Shown piece by piece: positions 34,056 to 42,691 of a stretch of DNA of 64,000 nucleotides. A program made the translations under genes and the position numbers. A model generated the notes under the pieces. The model was not told the origin of the DNA. It ran no database searches and worked only from the letters and a program-made list of their open reading frames with translations. Origin of the DNA: Leptothoe kymatousa TAU-MAC 1615 (GTDB taxonomy: Bacteria; Cyanobacteriota; Cyanobacteriia; Phormidesmidales; Phormidesmidaceae); NCBI RefSeq assembly GCF_018739865.1, contig NZ_JADOER010000002.1:208859-272858 (forward strand), in the 5' to 3' direction. Within the stretch, counting starts at the first letter, position 1. Every line of letters begins with the position of its first letter.

Positions 34056-35294
34056 TTATTCGCTATCAGCGGTGAAGGACAGCAGCTCCGCACCGCCGGG
34101 GGCACCGGCCGGTGTCTGGTCACTGCCATTGGCTGAAATTAGAGCAGCGCCAGCATTGCCGACGTTCATTGTGATTTTTTCTTGGCCTTCCCACAGTTTC
34201 TTTTCCCCTGGTGCCATCTGGCCTTCGAAGGCGATTTCGCCATCCACTTCGATGCTCATCCAGGAAGGCCCCGCCTCTGTAATTTCTACTTCTAGGCTAA
34301 CGGGGGCAGCGCTTACGGGTGCGGGCTCGGGCTCGGGGGCAGGGGGCGCTTCGGGTTCTTCGACTTCGGTGTCCGATATTGTCACCTTGGCCTGTTCTTC
34401 GCGCATTTCAGAGCCAATGCCGGTGACGCGAATGGTAATTAGCGCGATCGCACCCAACAGAACTGCACCACCGACTCCCCAAAGCCACCAATCCATAAAG
34501 GATTCGGATGAGCCTCCCGATAGGCCATTCATGGAAGAACCGCCCGGATTGCTAGCGGGGGTGAGTGGTGGTGGGGCCGACGGGCGATTGCCCGGGGCCG
34601 ACTCCGGCAAGTTGATGCCATCCCCTAAGGAATTGCCAAACCCTAAAGCACTCAGCTCACTTTCATCCATGGGGGTGGGATCGAGCTGGAATTTTGGCGA
34701 AGTATCGACTTCGGGGGGGCGGGCAACCGGTGTGGAGGGGGGCTGGATATTGGGTTTGGCCACCTGGGGCGGGGGCGCAATGTCCCCTGGGGGTTGCACC
34801 GTGGGTTTATTCACCGTCGGGATGGCCGGGGGCTCTGGCTGCACTGGCAATGCGCCGACCGCAGGGATTTCAGGGGGCTGCACCTGGGGTTTTTCTGGAG
34901 CGGGTACCGGAGGTGGCGTTTGGGCTTTGGTTTCGTTAACCTGTTGCCGCGTTGGCGGGGCGGGGGTGCCTTTAGCAACGGGTAGATCGATTTGAGTCGC
35001 TGGCCGTGGGTTGGGCCGTGGCGTGTTGGGGATGGAATGAACCGGAAATTGTTTGGCAAAGTTGCTGCCATCTAACCCCAGGGCATCTGCATAACGACGG
35101 ATAAACCCCTGGACGAAAATGGGTTGGGGTAAATCCGTTGTGTCACCGCTTTCTACGGCCTGGATTAGCTGAGCGCGGATATAGGTCTGCAACGAAATAT
35201 CTTCGATGGACTTGCCCTGCTCTTGACGCTTTTCTTGCAGGTATGCGCCAAGTTGACTCAGTTGTTGCTGTTGAACGGTGCTATAGCTAGTCAC
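34056..35294 (-). CDS. RodZ-like helix-turn-helix membrane protein
   Basis: A 412-residue protein. Residues about 10-80 form the Cro/HTH_25 domain (LGAYLQEKRQEQGKSIEDISLQTYIRAQLIQAVESG ... FVQGFIRRYADALGLDG). A Pro-rich linker of about 150 residues follows, one membrane helix (WWLWGVGGAVLLGAIALITI) near residue 270, and a C-terminal beta domain of DUF4115 type (LEVEITEAGPSWMSIEVDGEIAFEGQMAPGEKK). RodZ proteins link MreB and wall synthesis. The 318-residue plus-strand ORF opposite is a shadow of the Pro-rich part. Confidence 0.85.
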   Translation of the reverse strand: MTSYSTVQQQQLSQLGAYLQEKRQEQGKSIEDISLQTYIRAQLIQAVESGDTTDLPQPIFVQGFIRRYADALGLDGSNFAKQFPVHSIPNTPRPNPRPATQIDLPVAKGTPAPPTRQQVNETKAQTPPPVPAPEKPQVQPPEIPAVGALPVQPEPPAIPTVNKPTVQPPGDIAPPPQVAKPNIQPPSTPVARPPEVDTSPKFQLDPTPMDESELSALGFGNSLGDGINLPESAPGNRPSAPPPLTPASNPGGSSMNGLSGGSSESFMDWWLWGVGGAVLLGAIALITIRVTGIGSEMREEQAKVTISDTEVEEPEAPPAPEPEPAPVSAAPVSLEVEITEAGPSWMSIEVDGEIAFEGQMAPGEKKLWEGQEKITMNVGNAGAALISANGSDQTPAGAPGGAELLSFTADSE

Positions 35295-35559
35295 GTTACT
35301 CTGCTGTTTAGGGTTAGAGACGGCCGGTCCTGGGACAGACGGATTGTATCGCTTCAGGCATCAACAGGCTACAAAAATTGTATACCTGTATCAATAGTGC
35401 AGTGCGATCCTTGACTATTTACCAGTTATTTGTGACGTTCTCATTTTTATTTGACTCATTGTAGGGTCAACTGTTGAAATCGCCTAGGGATTTCCGCACT
35501 TTCTCATACTTCATCCCTCGATTGTTTAGGTGGTGATGCCCATGACGGTGGACAAAAGA

Positions 35560-37722
35560 TTACTGGCTGGAGGCACTATGTTGGGCAATTTTTCGACTAA
35601 TGGCTGGATTATAGAGCCTTAAATAGTTCCAATATCCGCCAAAAACAGCTTCTACATAGCCCTGGGTTTCCGAGAAAGGGATATTGTGCACAAACACATC
35701 CGGATCGCCGTACCCTTTGGCAACCCAGTCGGCTACATTGCCGGGACCAGCATTGTAGCTGGCGACGGCAAACATGGAATTGTCACTATATTCTCGGTGG
35801 GTGTAATCCAAATACCAGGTGCCTATCTTGATATTTTCGTTGGGATCTTCTAATTGCGCTGTGATATCAGTGCTGCTTTCTCCAATTTGACCTAGCACCC
35901 ACTCGGCGGTGCTAGGCAGCACCTGCATTAGGCCCACGGCGTCGGCTACGGAGCGAATTTTGGGTTCAAATCGAGATTCCTGGCGCATTAGGGACGTGAC
36001 TAGGAGGGGATTGAGCTGGCGCTGTTGGGACCAGGTTTGAATCAGATTGGCAAAGGGAAAGGGATAAACGGTTTGGCCATAGGTGGGGGTGTTTTTGAGC
36101 TGCTGGTATTCGGTTTGTTCGTTGGCTTCATTGCGCCAGGCCAAACTGGTGAGCATAAAGATGCCGTCCAGGTTATCTCCGACACCCACCCTTAGTACAC
36201 CGTCGGTAAATTGTTCGGCCACGGTGGGGTCTTGTACATTTTGAAATTCTGTTTGCCATTGGGCCCAGGCATCGGCATCTTGCCCCAATTGATAGAGGAT
36301 TTGCAGGCTGTCGGAACCGGCCGGTAGGGGCGGACGCTGCTGGGGCAGGCTGACCTCCGGGGCTAAATAGCGGACGTTACCAAAATCCCCCACTTCCCAG
36401 CCCAGCATCACGGCTGACCGCCAGGCAAAATAAGATTCGGGGTATTGGGCGATGGTGCGTTCGTAGGCCGGGTTGCCATCTTGGCCTTGTTTTTGGGCCC
36501 ATTTGCCAGACCAAAAGCTGGCTTCGGCGGCGAGTTCGCTATTGGGACTTTCTGTTACCAATGCCTCCACTAGCTGGCGGGCGGTGGTCAGGTCATTGGC
36601 TTTGGCCGCTTTATGGGCGCGGCTGAGGCGGAGTTCGGCGGCGGCGTCCGAAGCGCCGTACTGGTTGAGCACGGACGTGCGGGCGTCCTTGGCGGAGGTG
36701 GGGCTTTTCAGCTTTTCTAGGACATTTGCTTTTTTGAGTAGGGCCTCTCCGGCTCGGTCTGGAAAGTTTTTGATTACCTGATCTAGAGGCGCTATGGCCG
36801 CTTTGCTGGGCAGGGAGTCTACGAGTTTAATTAGCCCCAGTCCGGTCTCTGGCTCGTTGGGATAGGTTTGGGCGAGCTTTTGGTACGCTGCGATCGCAAC
36901 CACCCTTTTCTGCGCGATCTGGGCTCCTCGGGCCGTGCGGTACAAGCTAGTTGGCGATGGGGGGGCCTTGGCATAGGCCTCAGACGCCTTGCCATAGCGT
37001 TGATTTTCCCAATAGCCAAAGCCAACGGTGTCCCACTGTTCCGGGGTAAGGTCCTTGCCATACTCCTTCGTCAGCCGCTCCAGGCTGGCCTCATATTCAT
37101 CCCGGTACAAACCATGGGCTGCCACCAGCAGTAACTTATCCTTAGACGTCCCTGTTTTCAGCTGTTGCAGGGCCACCTCCACCGCCCGTGGGTGGCTAGG
37201 ATGGTTGGCCAGCAGTGCTTCCCACTGATTGGGATCCTGCTTGCCTAGGGCATAGCGAGCTTCGGCGGTGGCGCTGTGCTCTGGGTACTTGTCTAGCAGC
37301 TCGTTCCACTGGATGGGGGCTTCCCCAGCAGCGGTTTGCGCCTGGCCCTGCTTTAGCAATACGTAAGGGCGCAATGCCTTGGGCGCCTGATCCACCGCCG
37401 ATTGATCCAGGGCCGTTAGCGCCTCTGCCCCATTGCCCTGGGCCAACAGGTCCGTTGCCAGGAGGTAGCGGGCCAAGGCGGAGTCTTGGTTATTTTGGCT
37501 GGCAATCGTCTGCTGCAGCATTTCGGCACGACCGGCCGCTGGCTGTAGCGCCAGGCGAAAAACCTCAGAATCTGCTGAGCGTTGCTGCTGCGCCTGATTT
37601 AGCTGTTTGGGGGGCATGGCCCGCTGGGCTGCCTGGGCAAAAAAAACGACCAGCGCTAAACTGGCGAGGCTGATGCCACCCAGTAATAAAAGGGGTAATT
37701 GCTCTTTGAGACGTTTTCCCAT
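35560..37722 (-). CDS. Soluble-type lytic transglycosylase (Slt/MltE-like)
   Basis: A 720-residue periplasmic enzyme that cleaves glycan strands of peptidoglycan. An N-terminal anchor (LPLLLLGGISLASLALVVFFAQ) is followed by a long helical TPR-like array (residues about 80-500). The SLT domain sits near residues 560-690, with the catalytic Glu in LVTSLMRQESRFEP and the motifs VGLMQVLPSTAEW, NIKIGTWYLDY and ASYNAGPGNVADWVAKG. It is next to the RodZ-like gene with a 265-bp gap, both transcribed leftward. Confidence 0.93.
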   Translation of the reverse strand: MGKRLKEQLPLLLLGGISLASLALVVFFAQAAQRAMPPKQLNQAQQQRSADSEVFRLALQPAAGRAEMLQQTIASQNNQDSALARYLLATDLLAQGNGAEALTALDQSAVDQAPKALRPYVLLKQGQAQTAAGEAPIQWNELLDKYPEHSATAEARYALGKQDPNQWEALLANHPSHPRAVEVALQQLKTGTSKDKLLLVAAHGLYRDEYEASLERLTKEYGKDLTPEQWDTVGFGYWENQRYGKASEAYAKAPPSPTSLYRTARGAQIAQKRVVAIAAYQKLAQTYPNEPETGLGLIKLVDSLPSKAAIAPLDQVIKNFPDRAGEALLKKANVLEKLKSPTSAKDARTSVLNQYGASDAAAELRLSRAHKAAKANDLTTARQLVEALVTESPNSELAAEASFWSGKWAQKQGQDGNPAYERTIAQYPESYFAWRSAVMLGWEVGDFGNVRYLAPEVSLPQQRPPLPAGSDSLQILYQLGQDADAWAQWQTEFQNVQDPTVAEQFTDGVLRVGVGDNLDGIFMLTSLAWRNEANEQTEYQQLKNTPTYGQTVYPFPFANLIQTWSQQRQLNPLLVTSLMRQESRFEPKIRSVADAVGLMQVLPSTAEWVLGQIGESSTDITAQLEDPNENIKIGTWYLDYTHREYSDNSMFAVASYNAGPGNVADWVAKGYGDPDVFVHNIPFSETQGYVEAVFGGYWNYLRLYNPAISRKIAQHSASSQ

Positions 37723-37989
37723 GGTGGCTCAGCTAAATCAACAGTAAAGGACGGGAAATAACTAGTAATGTTTAATGTTTCCACCTGAAGCTAAATTTGG
37801 GGTGGCATCTACAGCATGAATTTAATTTTGGATAGAATCCATCGCAACGGGTAAATGTGCTTTCACAAGTAGATAAATTGCGCAATGTTCTATCCCCCAA
37901 ACTAGAAGCATAATAGAGAGCCAGATATGATATTCAGTCGGTAAAACACGCTGAAATCATTAGATACTAAGACGGGAATTAGCACTGAG

Positions 37990-39471
37990 ATGGGAATGAA
38001 GTTTGTAGCATCAGACAAGTCTTGTTTAACGTGGTCAGGCGATTGCCTTGTGGTGGGTTTATCGGAAGAGTCATTGCCCCTGACTGGTCTACTATCCGAA
38101 CTGAATGAGAGTGTGTCTGGGTTGCTGCAAGAACTCATTGACGAAACCGACTTTAAGGCAAAGGCTGGTAGCTCTGCTGTGATCCGCGTCGGAGGCCAGG
38201 TGCGTAAGTTGGCCATTGTGGGTTTGGGGGCATCCGATGGGCTGAAACTAGAAAGTTTACGCCGTGCGGCTGCCGTTGCCGCCAAACTGGCCAGGCGCGA
38301 AAAGTGTGCCTCCTTAGGTATTAGTTTCCCCATTTGGAACAACAGCCCGGAACGTACGGCACAAACTATTGCCGAAGGGATAACCCTGGCAATGCACGAA
38401 GATAAGCGGTTTAAGTCTGAATCCGAGCCGGCCAAGGTCAGCCTCACCGATGTGGCCCTGTTGGATTTGCCAGGCCATGAAGCCTCCTTAGCGCAGGCGG
38501 CCCATGTGTGTGACGGTGTCATTTTGGCCCGTGAGCTGGTGGCGGCGCCCCCCAATGTGGTCACCCCCATGGCCCTGGCGGATACGGCCCAGGCCATTGC
38601 CAACGACCATGGCCTCACAATTAAGGTGCTAGAGCAGGCTGAATGTGAAGAGCTGGGTATGGGCGCCTACCTGGGGGTGGCCATGGCCTCGGACATGCCG
38701 CCTAAGTTTATCCACCTTACCTATACGCCAGACGGGACGCCCAAGCGTAAGGTGGCGTTGATTGGTAAGGGCCTCACCTTTGATTCGGGGGGCTTAAACA
38801 TCAAGGCCGGTGCGGGCAGCATGATCGAGCTGATGAAAATGGATATGGGCGGTGCGGCGGCGGTGCTGGGGGCGGCCAAAGCCATCGCCCAGATTAAGCC
38901 CGACGTGGAAGTTCATTTTATTAGTGCGGCCACAGAAAATATGATTAGCGGCCGTGCCCTGCATCCAGGGGATATTTTGACGGCGTCTAATGGCAAAACC
39001 ATTGAGGTGAACAACACCGATGCCGAAGGGCGTTTGACCCTGGCCGATGCTCTGGTGTATGCCGATAAGCTGGGTGTGGATGCCATGGTGGATTTAGCCA
39101 CCTTAACGGGCGCTTGCCTCGTGGCCTTGGGCAATGACATTGCGGGTTTGTTTACCCCGGATGATGCCCTGGCGAAAAAAATCAGCCAGGCGGCTGACGC
39201 GGCGGGCGAAAAGCTCTGGCGCATGCCCATGGAGGAAAAGTATTTCGATGGGCTGAAATCTATTGTGGCCGATATGAAAAATACCGGACCGCGTCCCGGT
39301 GGTTCCATTACAGCGGCCCTGTTCCTAAAGCAGTTTGTGAAGGAGACTGCCTGGGCCCATTTAGATATTGCTGGGCCAGTGTGGAATGAGAAGGACAACG
39401 CCTACAACAATCCTGGGGCCACGGGCTACGGGGTGCGGATGTTGGTCCAGTGGATTTTGGAAAATGCCTAG
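37990..39471 (+). CDS. pepA: Leucyl aminopeptidase
   Basis: A 493-residue M17 metallopeptidase. The catalytic core shows [21 protein letters not shown] (Lys and Asp ligands), [15 protein letters not shown], and [17 protein letters not shown], the family signature binding two metal ions, then the C-terminal [21 protein letters not shown] and WAHLDIAGP. Cytosolic peptide turnover. Start ATG is the first in frame. A strong terminator follows at 39499-39545. Confidence 0.96.
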   Translation: MGMKFVASDKSCLTWSGDCLVVGLSEESLPLTGLLSELNESVSGLLQELIDETDFKAKAGSSAVIRVGGQVRKLAIVGLGASDGLKLESLRRAAAVAAKLARREKCASLGISFPIWNNSPERTAQTIAEGITLAMHEDKRFKSESEPAKVSLTDVALLDLPGHEASLAQAAHVCDGVILARELVAAPPNVVTPMALADTAQAIANDHGLTIKVLEQAECEELGMGAYLGVAMASDMPPKFIHLTYTPDGTPKRKVALIGKGLTFDSGGLNIKAGAGSMIELMKMDMGGAAAVLGAAKAIAQIKPDVEVHFISAATENMISGRALHPGDILTASNGKTIEVNNTDAEGRLTLADALVYADKLGVDAMVDLATLTGACLVALGNDIAGLFTPDDALAKKISQAADAAGEKLWRMPMEEKYFDGLKSIVADMKNTGPRPGGSITAALFLKQFVKETAWAHLDIAGPVWNEKDNAYNNPGATGYGVRMLVQWILENA

Positions 39472-39498
39472 GGCGATTAATCGCTGACGCTAATTAAG

Positions 39499-39545
39499 GT
39501 TATGGGGAGAGACGCTTGACTGCGCCTACTCCCCATAACTTTTTA
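39499..39545 (+). terminator. Terminator of pepA
   Basis: GTTATGGGGAG/CTCCCCATAAC, an 11-bp perfect stem with a 19-nt loop, followed by TTTTTAATT. Confidence 0.9.
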
Positions 39546-39574
39546 ATTACTATTTTTTTGAGCCGCCAGATATG

Positions 39575-39850
39575 CTAGCTAGCGCGGACCCTGACTGGCT
39601 GGGTTTGGTCCGTTACCTTGGTGCGTTGTAAATGTTGGGTGATTTGGGTTAGGTTCGTTGCGATCGCAGGTACCACCTCATCAGGCTGCTCTTCCTTCGT
39701 TCCATTCTCTTCATGCACCATTTCCTGACGGCAGCTAGGACAGTACCAGAACAAACGGCTTTGGCTCACGTGGCGTAGAAGCGTGTCCTCGCAGAGGCTA
39801 CAAACAGCCCCAGTCTGCTGAGATGGCATTGTATTAAAAGAGTTTTTCAT
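39575..39850 (-). CDS. Small zinc-ribbon protein, cyanobacterial
   Basis: A 91-residue protein with CSLCEDTLL and CPSCRQEM, two CxxC knuckles 18 residues apart, which should bind one zinc. The rest is polar. Start at 39850, or the next Met (39829). It stands between pepA (convergent) and the DUF3179 gene (divergent). Function unknown. Confidence 0.65.
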   Translation of the reverse strand: MKNSFNTMPSQQTGAVCSLCEDTLLRHVSQSRLFWYCPSCRQEMVHEENGTKEEQPDEVVPAIATNLTQITQHLQRTKVTDQTQPVRVRAS

Positions 39851-40128
39851 AGGTCATTGCATCCAACGGATGCCTCACTGACTATTATATCGTTGCTAAT
39901 TTGAAGGATGAATTGCTCTACAGGTATGGCAATGGATCTAAACCTGATAGGCAAAATCATTCCGAGGATCAGCAACGCCATTACTCTTACGATGCCCAGA
40001 CTTCCCAAAAATTGCTGTAACTTTGCATATATTCGTACAAAAATTAAGAAAACCTTGTCCCAGGGGCCTAGCAGATCCGTATAAATACCAGGGTTAACGG
40101 CTGTAGTCCGCCCCCTGGGACTCAACAA
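39847..40128 (-). CDS. Doubtful small membrane protein
   Basis: A 93-codon frame from a TTG whose stop overlaps the zinc-ribbon start by 4 nt. It has one hydrophobic stretch (VRVMALLILGMILPI). No homologue is known to me and the start is poor, so it may be only a leader region; the 4-nt overlap is the sole point in favour. Confidence 0.25.
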   Translation of the reverse strand: MLSPRGRTTAVNPGIYTDLLGPWDKVFLIFVRIYAKLQQFLGSLGIVRVMALLILGMILPIRFRSIAIPVEQFILQISNDIIVSEASVGCNDL

Positions 40129-40212
40129 CTCTTATTACTTTCTCAGGTGGTTTTCAGCCAGCGTCTAGTCTAGGTGGCCAAACTTAGATCAGCGGTTATA
40201 CACAATAGATCA

Positions 40213-41226
40213 ATGAAGCGGATTGAAAAACTAGCCCTGGGCACCTTGGCGACGGCGGCGGCGGTGGGTGCCATCTCCCTGTTCCAATCGGGGGGCTGGG
40301 CCAACCTAAAGCTGCAGGGCTATGCCTTGACCCAGGTGTTTCACGACCAAAGCCGTGAGCTAGGCGATCTGCAAAAGCAAAATATTAATCCAGCTACCCG
40401 CATTGACCTCGGGCAACTGCTCAATGGCGGGCCACCCAAGGACGGCATCCCCAGCATTGATGCACCCGAATTTGATACGGCACTAACCACACCGTTTGCG
40501 TCGGACGATATTGTCGTTGGCATGGTGGTAAACGGCGAAGCCAAAGCCTACCCCTACAACATTTTGAACTGGCACGAGATTGTGAATGACGAGATTGGCG
40601 GTGTCAATGTCTCGGTCACCTACTGTCCCCTGTGCGATACCATCGTCGCCTTTGACCGGGGAGAGACCACCTTTGGGGTGTCGGGTAAGCTCTACCAAAG
40701 CTGTTTGGTCATGTACGACCGCGCCGATGATACCCTCTATGCCCAGCCCTGGGGCACAGGTGTGGTGGGGCCAAACGTAAATCAGCAGGTGGAGATGTTA
40801 CCGGCGGTAAAAACAACCTTGGGCCAATGGTTAGAACAATATCCCCACAGTCAAATTTTGGCCACACGGACGGGCCATACCCGGGACTATTCCGGCTATC
40901 CCTACGGCACCTATTACACCGATGAGACGATTGTGTTTGATGTGCGCAATCAAAACCAGCTAGGGCAACATCCCAAAGAGATTGTTAGCTACGTGTGGGA
41001 GCCCGACGGAAAAACACCCCACAATCAGTTTTCGGGGGACAGCTTACAGTTTGTGCACAGTGAGGTGCAGCAACAGGGAAGTCAGCAGGCTGAACTAGCG
41101 GGGCGCCAGGTCCGGGCTCGATGGGATCAGGGATTAGAAACGGTTGTTGTTGAGGAAATGGATGGGACGGTGATTCCTAGCTCGACGGCCTTTGCGTTTG
41201 TTTATCCGGCGTTTTATGGCGAGTAA
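40213..41226 (+). CDS. DUF3179 domain protein, exported
   Basis: A 337-residue protein from the ATG at 40213 (the frame is open from GTG 40174). The N-terminus (IEKLALGTLATAAAVGAISLFQ) is a signal or anchor. The family motifs are VVGMVVNGEAKAYPYNILNWHEIVND, VTYCPLCDTIVAFDR, GKLYQSCLVMYDR and DYSGYPYGTYY. The paired Cys in CPLC suggests a redox or metal role, but the function of DUF3179 is unknown. Confidence 0.88.
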   Translation: MKRIEKLALGTLATAAAVGAISLFQSGGWANLKLQGYALTQVFHDQSRELGDLQKQNINPATRIDLGQLLNGGPPKDGIPSIDAPEFDTALTTPFASDDIVVGMVVNGEAKAYPYNILNWHEIVNDEIGGVNVSVTYCPLCDTIVAFDRGETTFGVSGKLYQSCLVMYDRADDTLYAQPWGTGVVGPNVNQQVEMLPAVKTTLGQWLEQYPHSQILATRTGHTRDYSGYPYGTYYTDETIVFDVRNQNQLGQHPKEIVSYVWEPDGKTPHNQFSGDSLQFVHSEVQQQGSQQAELAGRQVRARWDQGLETVVVEEMDGTVIPSSTAFAFVYPAFYGE

Positions 41227-41269
41227 TCTAGCCTAAGTCGGTTGACCCCATGAGCTATCAGATGTCGAG

Positions 41270-41310
41270 GCCCCCTAGTCTCCCCCAAGCTTGGGGTTTG
41301 GGGGCTTAAA
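41270..41310 (+). terminator. Hairpin after the DUF3179 gene
   Basis: GCCCCC...CCCCCAAGCTTGGGG...GGGGGC forms a nested GC-rich hairpin about 45 bp after the stop. T content behind it is low. The rest of 41311-41568 contains an AT-rich stretch and one copy of GACTGAGCGGAGTCGAAGTC, related to the repeats at 49166-49250, but no gene. Confidence 0.5.
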
Positions 41311-41568
41311 CAACTTTTAGCCTCTTTGACAATAACTAGATCGTAGAAATTTCTTTGCTAAACGACCTAGGAAAGCGAAATCAATTAAATCCATAGTTTT
41401 CATAGCTAGCCACAGAGGACTGAGCGGAGTCGAAGTCCGGCAAAATTGGAAGTTATTTAATCGCCATTCCTTAGCCCTACCAGAATTGGGGGTGGGTGGG
41501 GCAAAAAACGCGAAGTCCAAATGCCTGTTCAGATCCTATAAAAGATTGAGTTCACCCACTTAGTAACC

Positions 41569-42219
41569 CTAATCCAGATGGTGGGCCGATAGGACGGCTT
41601 GAACCACACTAAAGGGATTGGCTGTCGCCGCCCGTTTTAAGCGAATTGGTGTTTCCCGAATATCAATATGGGCTGTGGGCTCGCCACTACGCTGATCACC
41701 GCCCCCCACATAATAGTCAACGTCGTTGCCAAACAACGCCTTGGCATCGTTCACCGTATCCACGGGCGTTCCCCCCGCCATATTGGCTGAGCTAATGGCC
41801 AAGGGACAGCCACACTGTTTATACAACTGCCCAATTTCAGTCTCTTGAAAGTACATCACCACCGCATCAGAGTGGGCAATGGCGGCGTCTAGCCCATGGG
41901 TCTTTTTCTTTAGCCACATGGAAACGGGCATGTGGGGCACAATGCAATCGATAATCTGAGACTGTCGCTGATCCACATGGGCGTAGGATGCGATCGCATC
42001 TTTATCCACCACAATAGTCAGTGGTTTTGTCGCAGGGCTTTGTTTTGCCCGTCGCAAGCGTGCGGTTGCCTGCACACTAAAGGCGCTGCACGCCAACACA
42101 TAAATACTATGGGTGGGAACAATCACCAGCCCGCCCTGTTGGATAATTTTCGCTGCCTGTACCAAAGGCGTCGGCGCAGAACCCGTGACGCGGGCGATTT
42201 TTTCTAACAAACTCAGCAT
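41569..42219 (-). CDS. YrdC/Sua5-family protein (threonylcarbamoyl-AMP synthase-like)
   Basis: A 216-residue protein from the ATG at 42219. YrdC-domain features: QAAKIIQQGGLVIVPTHSIYVLACSAF (in place of the classical PTDTVYGL), RLRRAKQSPATKPLTIVV (the KxRP-like substrate region) and CPLAISSANMAGGTPV (the SSAN loop). The family makes the threonylcarbamoyl-AMP precursor of tRNA t6A. The changed nucleotide-loop residues make it a divergent member or a YciO-type paralog, so I give no symbol. Confidence 0.75.
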   Translation of the reverse strand: MLSLLEKIARVTGSAPTPLVQAAKIIQQGGLVIVPTHSIYVLACSAFSVQATARLRRAKQSPATKPLTIVVDKDAIASYAHVDQRQSQIIDCIVPHMPVSMWLKKKTHGLDAAIAHSDAVVMYFQETEIGQLYKQCGCPLAISSANMAGGTPVDTVNDAKALFGNDVDYYVGGGDQRSGEPTAHIDIRETPIRLKRAATANPFSVVQAVLSAHHLD

Positions 42220-42558
42220 AGTAACGCTATTCCAATTAGCTGAAGACAATCAAAACTGGCAGCAGAGTTGCTTCAACTACTGCCAAGACGATGGGAGTGT
42301 GTAGTGTTTTACTCGCCTACCGCAGGACAGGCCTCATCCAGCAGCAGGACGTGATTAGTACGATTTCCAATAACTCAATCAGTGAAAATTCGGATGTCTT
42401 AAGCAGCATCCGTTTTAATGCGGGTATTTTGTACTGATTTTTTAAGTATATTGCCGGTATATCCGTATATTTAGTGACTTTTCTGCCAAAGAGTAGACAT
42501 TAGTCTGATACGGCTGCACTACCAGCCTGTCCAGGTACGACTTTCTGCGGGCACCGTT

Positions 42559-42606
42559 CCGATGCCGTGGTCGCAAGCCACAGCGACTTGCCCGGCCCGG
42601 CATCGG
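42559..42606. other. Nested inverted repeat (possible structured RNA)
   Basis: Outer arms CCGATGCCG (42559-42567) and CGGCATCGG (42598-42606); inner arms GTCGC (42570-42574) and GCGAC (42583-42587) with an 8-nt loop. It lies 86 bp before the TIR-FGE start in a 470-bp gap. It could be a terminator, an RNA element in the leader or a small RNA. The remaining gap (42220-42558) shows nothing else. Confidence 0.4.
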
Positions 42607-42691
42607 GGAAAGCGGTTTGAATAGATGTATATATGCAAGAGGTAGCCTTAGTCGCTAAATTAAGGCTGTGTTGGCTAGTTTCCTGGTGCCG

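Noticed and set aside
34039-34995. 318-codon plus-strand ORF (Ser/Gly/Pro-rich)
   Set aside because: Shadow of the Pro-rich linker of the RodZ-like gene on the other strand.
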